Below the pieces are notes generated by a model, which was not told the DNA's origin, ran no database searches, and saw only the letters and a program-made list of their open reading frames with translations. A stretch of DNA of 64,000 nucleotides from positions 59,842-123,841 of the forward strand of contig VZSF01009012.1 of NCBI GenBank assembly GCA_013398295.1, read 5' to 3'. The DNA comes from Chionis minor (lineage: Eukaryota; Chordata; Aves; Charadriiformes; Chionididae). Positions 63,201 to 64,000 of this stretch are shown piece by piece (positions within the stretch are counted from its first letter, which is position 1; every line of letters starts with the position of its first letter). The position numbers and the translations under genes are program-made.

Positions 63201-64000
63201 AACCAAACAAAAAACCTCAACAAAACCCCAACTTAACAAAACCCCATAAATTTTGCTTGGTTCTCTTTAAAAAATGGTGTGTGTTTCCATCTCATTGGTA
63301 TTTTTCCAGCTAGTAAGGAGACAGATTAGGTAACTTTGCTTGAATCGCTATTTTGCCATTGAGGAAATTGCTCCTGAAATGCAAATCGGGTGAGGCACTG
63401 CTACAGGCTGCAGGAGCTGTGCTGATTCCTGCCTTTTGGGATATGAGCAAAAGGCTGTTCCCAGTGTTGCACATCAGCATCTTCAGAGTGGCTTGGAACG
63501 TACTGGTAACCACGTGGAAACGTTGAGCTGTCTACGTGCAAGAAGCCTTGATGAAAAGTCCCCACGTCGTGCGGATTTTACGTGGGGCACTTCGTATTCT
63601 GACGTCCTAGCAGAATTGAAATGTTGATGGTGTTTCTGTATTTCAAGACATTCAAGAAGAGCATATAGTCTACTTGGAGCAAAACCACACCATCTTTGGT
63701 AGCGGTAGCAGCATCAGCTCAAGACGTTCTCGGACCTTGTTGTGACCCAGATGCTGTAGGGTGCTGCCTTTGTCATTGTGCTGGCACAGTTGTTTCCAGG
63801 TGAACTGGATCAGGAAGGGATGGCATATTGTGGGCAATGCAGAGGGTGAGTGGAAAGGAGACATTTCTGAACTTATTGCTATGTTCTTAGCAGCAGTACT
63901 GAATTGTGGCCTGGACTGTTCAATTTGTAGAGTATTTCTATTCATAGAAATGCTCATCTTGTTTTTGGGTTGAAGCTGGTGTTTCAAGCATCTCATAAAC
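60266..64000 (+). other. USP22: USP22 intron 4 (5' part)
   Basis: At least 3,735 nt of intron follow exon 4. I searched by eye for the expected LRGLINLGNTCFMNC coding block and did not find it, so exon 5 lies downstream. Apart from the G-free A/C tract at 63134-63254 and ordinary homopolymers, nothing is recognised. The short open frames near the right end of the window match no family I know. Confidence 0.8.
63134..63254 (+). repeat. G-free A/C-rich tract
   Basis: There is no G over 121 bases of the plus strand. From 63145 it is almost pure A and C in blocks of A(n)C(n), with only a few T. A plus-strand frame through it reads as Lys/Pro/Asn/Gln-rich low-complexity peptide and is an artefact of composition. 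Confidence 0.85.

Noticed and set aside
63131..63313. Lys/Pro/Gln/Asn-rich peptide open frame
   Set aside because: It is purely a translation of the A/C-rich simple tract.
1..64000. CRISPR arrays, bacterial operons, phage or other exotic defence systems
   Set aside because: No regularly spaced repeats, no dense coding and clear vertebrate intron-exon structure. Nothing in the window supports such a system.

Overview
This is a window of vertebrate nuclear DNA, most likely from a bird. Three exons with canonical splice sites encode part of a conserved vertebrate protein. They lie in long AT-rich introns with few repeats, and the clear interspersed repeats are CR1 LINEs, the dominant avian retrotransposon. 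CR1 also occurs in crocodilians and turtles, so 'bird' is an inference from CR1 type and low repeat density. No operons, bacterial gene organisation, CRISPR arrays, rRNA or tRNA genes were seen.

The whole window appears to lie inside one plus-strand gene, USP22, the ubiquitin protease of the SAGA co-activator complex. Layout: 1-40316 is the 3' part of intron 1, with exon 1 (start codon) upstream of the window. 40317-40449 is exon 2 and 40450-54597 is intron 2. 54598-54711 is exon 3, 54712-60163 is intron 3, 60164-60265 is exon 4, and 60266-64000 is the start of intron 4. The three exons cover about residues 58-174 of a roughly 525-residue protein: most of the ZnF-UBP domain, the linker and the nuclear localisation signal. 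They stop about 11 residues before the catalytic cysteine. The USP catalytic domain lies downstream of the window.

Intron 1 holds a GC- and CpG-richer first few kilobases, probably the shoulder of the promoter CpG island. It also holds a 16-C homopolymer, a CR1 tail with a perfect 13-bp hairpin, and a young 114-bp tandem duplication at 37731-37958. Intron 2 carries two 5'-truncated CR1 copies in opposite orientations (41011-41976 minus; 42785-43270 plus) with a 20-bp perfect palindrome between them. Further along is a much older CR1 remnant (about 47.7-48.33 kb) whose reverse-transcriptase active site has decayed. Intron 3 contains the most interesting candidate: a 45-nt frame-preserving possible cassette exon at 55247-55291 that would add 15 residues to the linker between the two USP22 domains. 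Intron 4 carries a 121-nt G-free A/C-rich tract.

Almost all open reading frames other than those overlapping the exons look like chance intronic frames or CR1 fragments. I found no convincing second gene and no exotic system. The points most worth checking are the candidate microexon, the unusual exon 3 donor, the frame-neutral exons 3 and 4, the old CR1 remnant, the tandem duplication and the palindrome.
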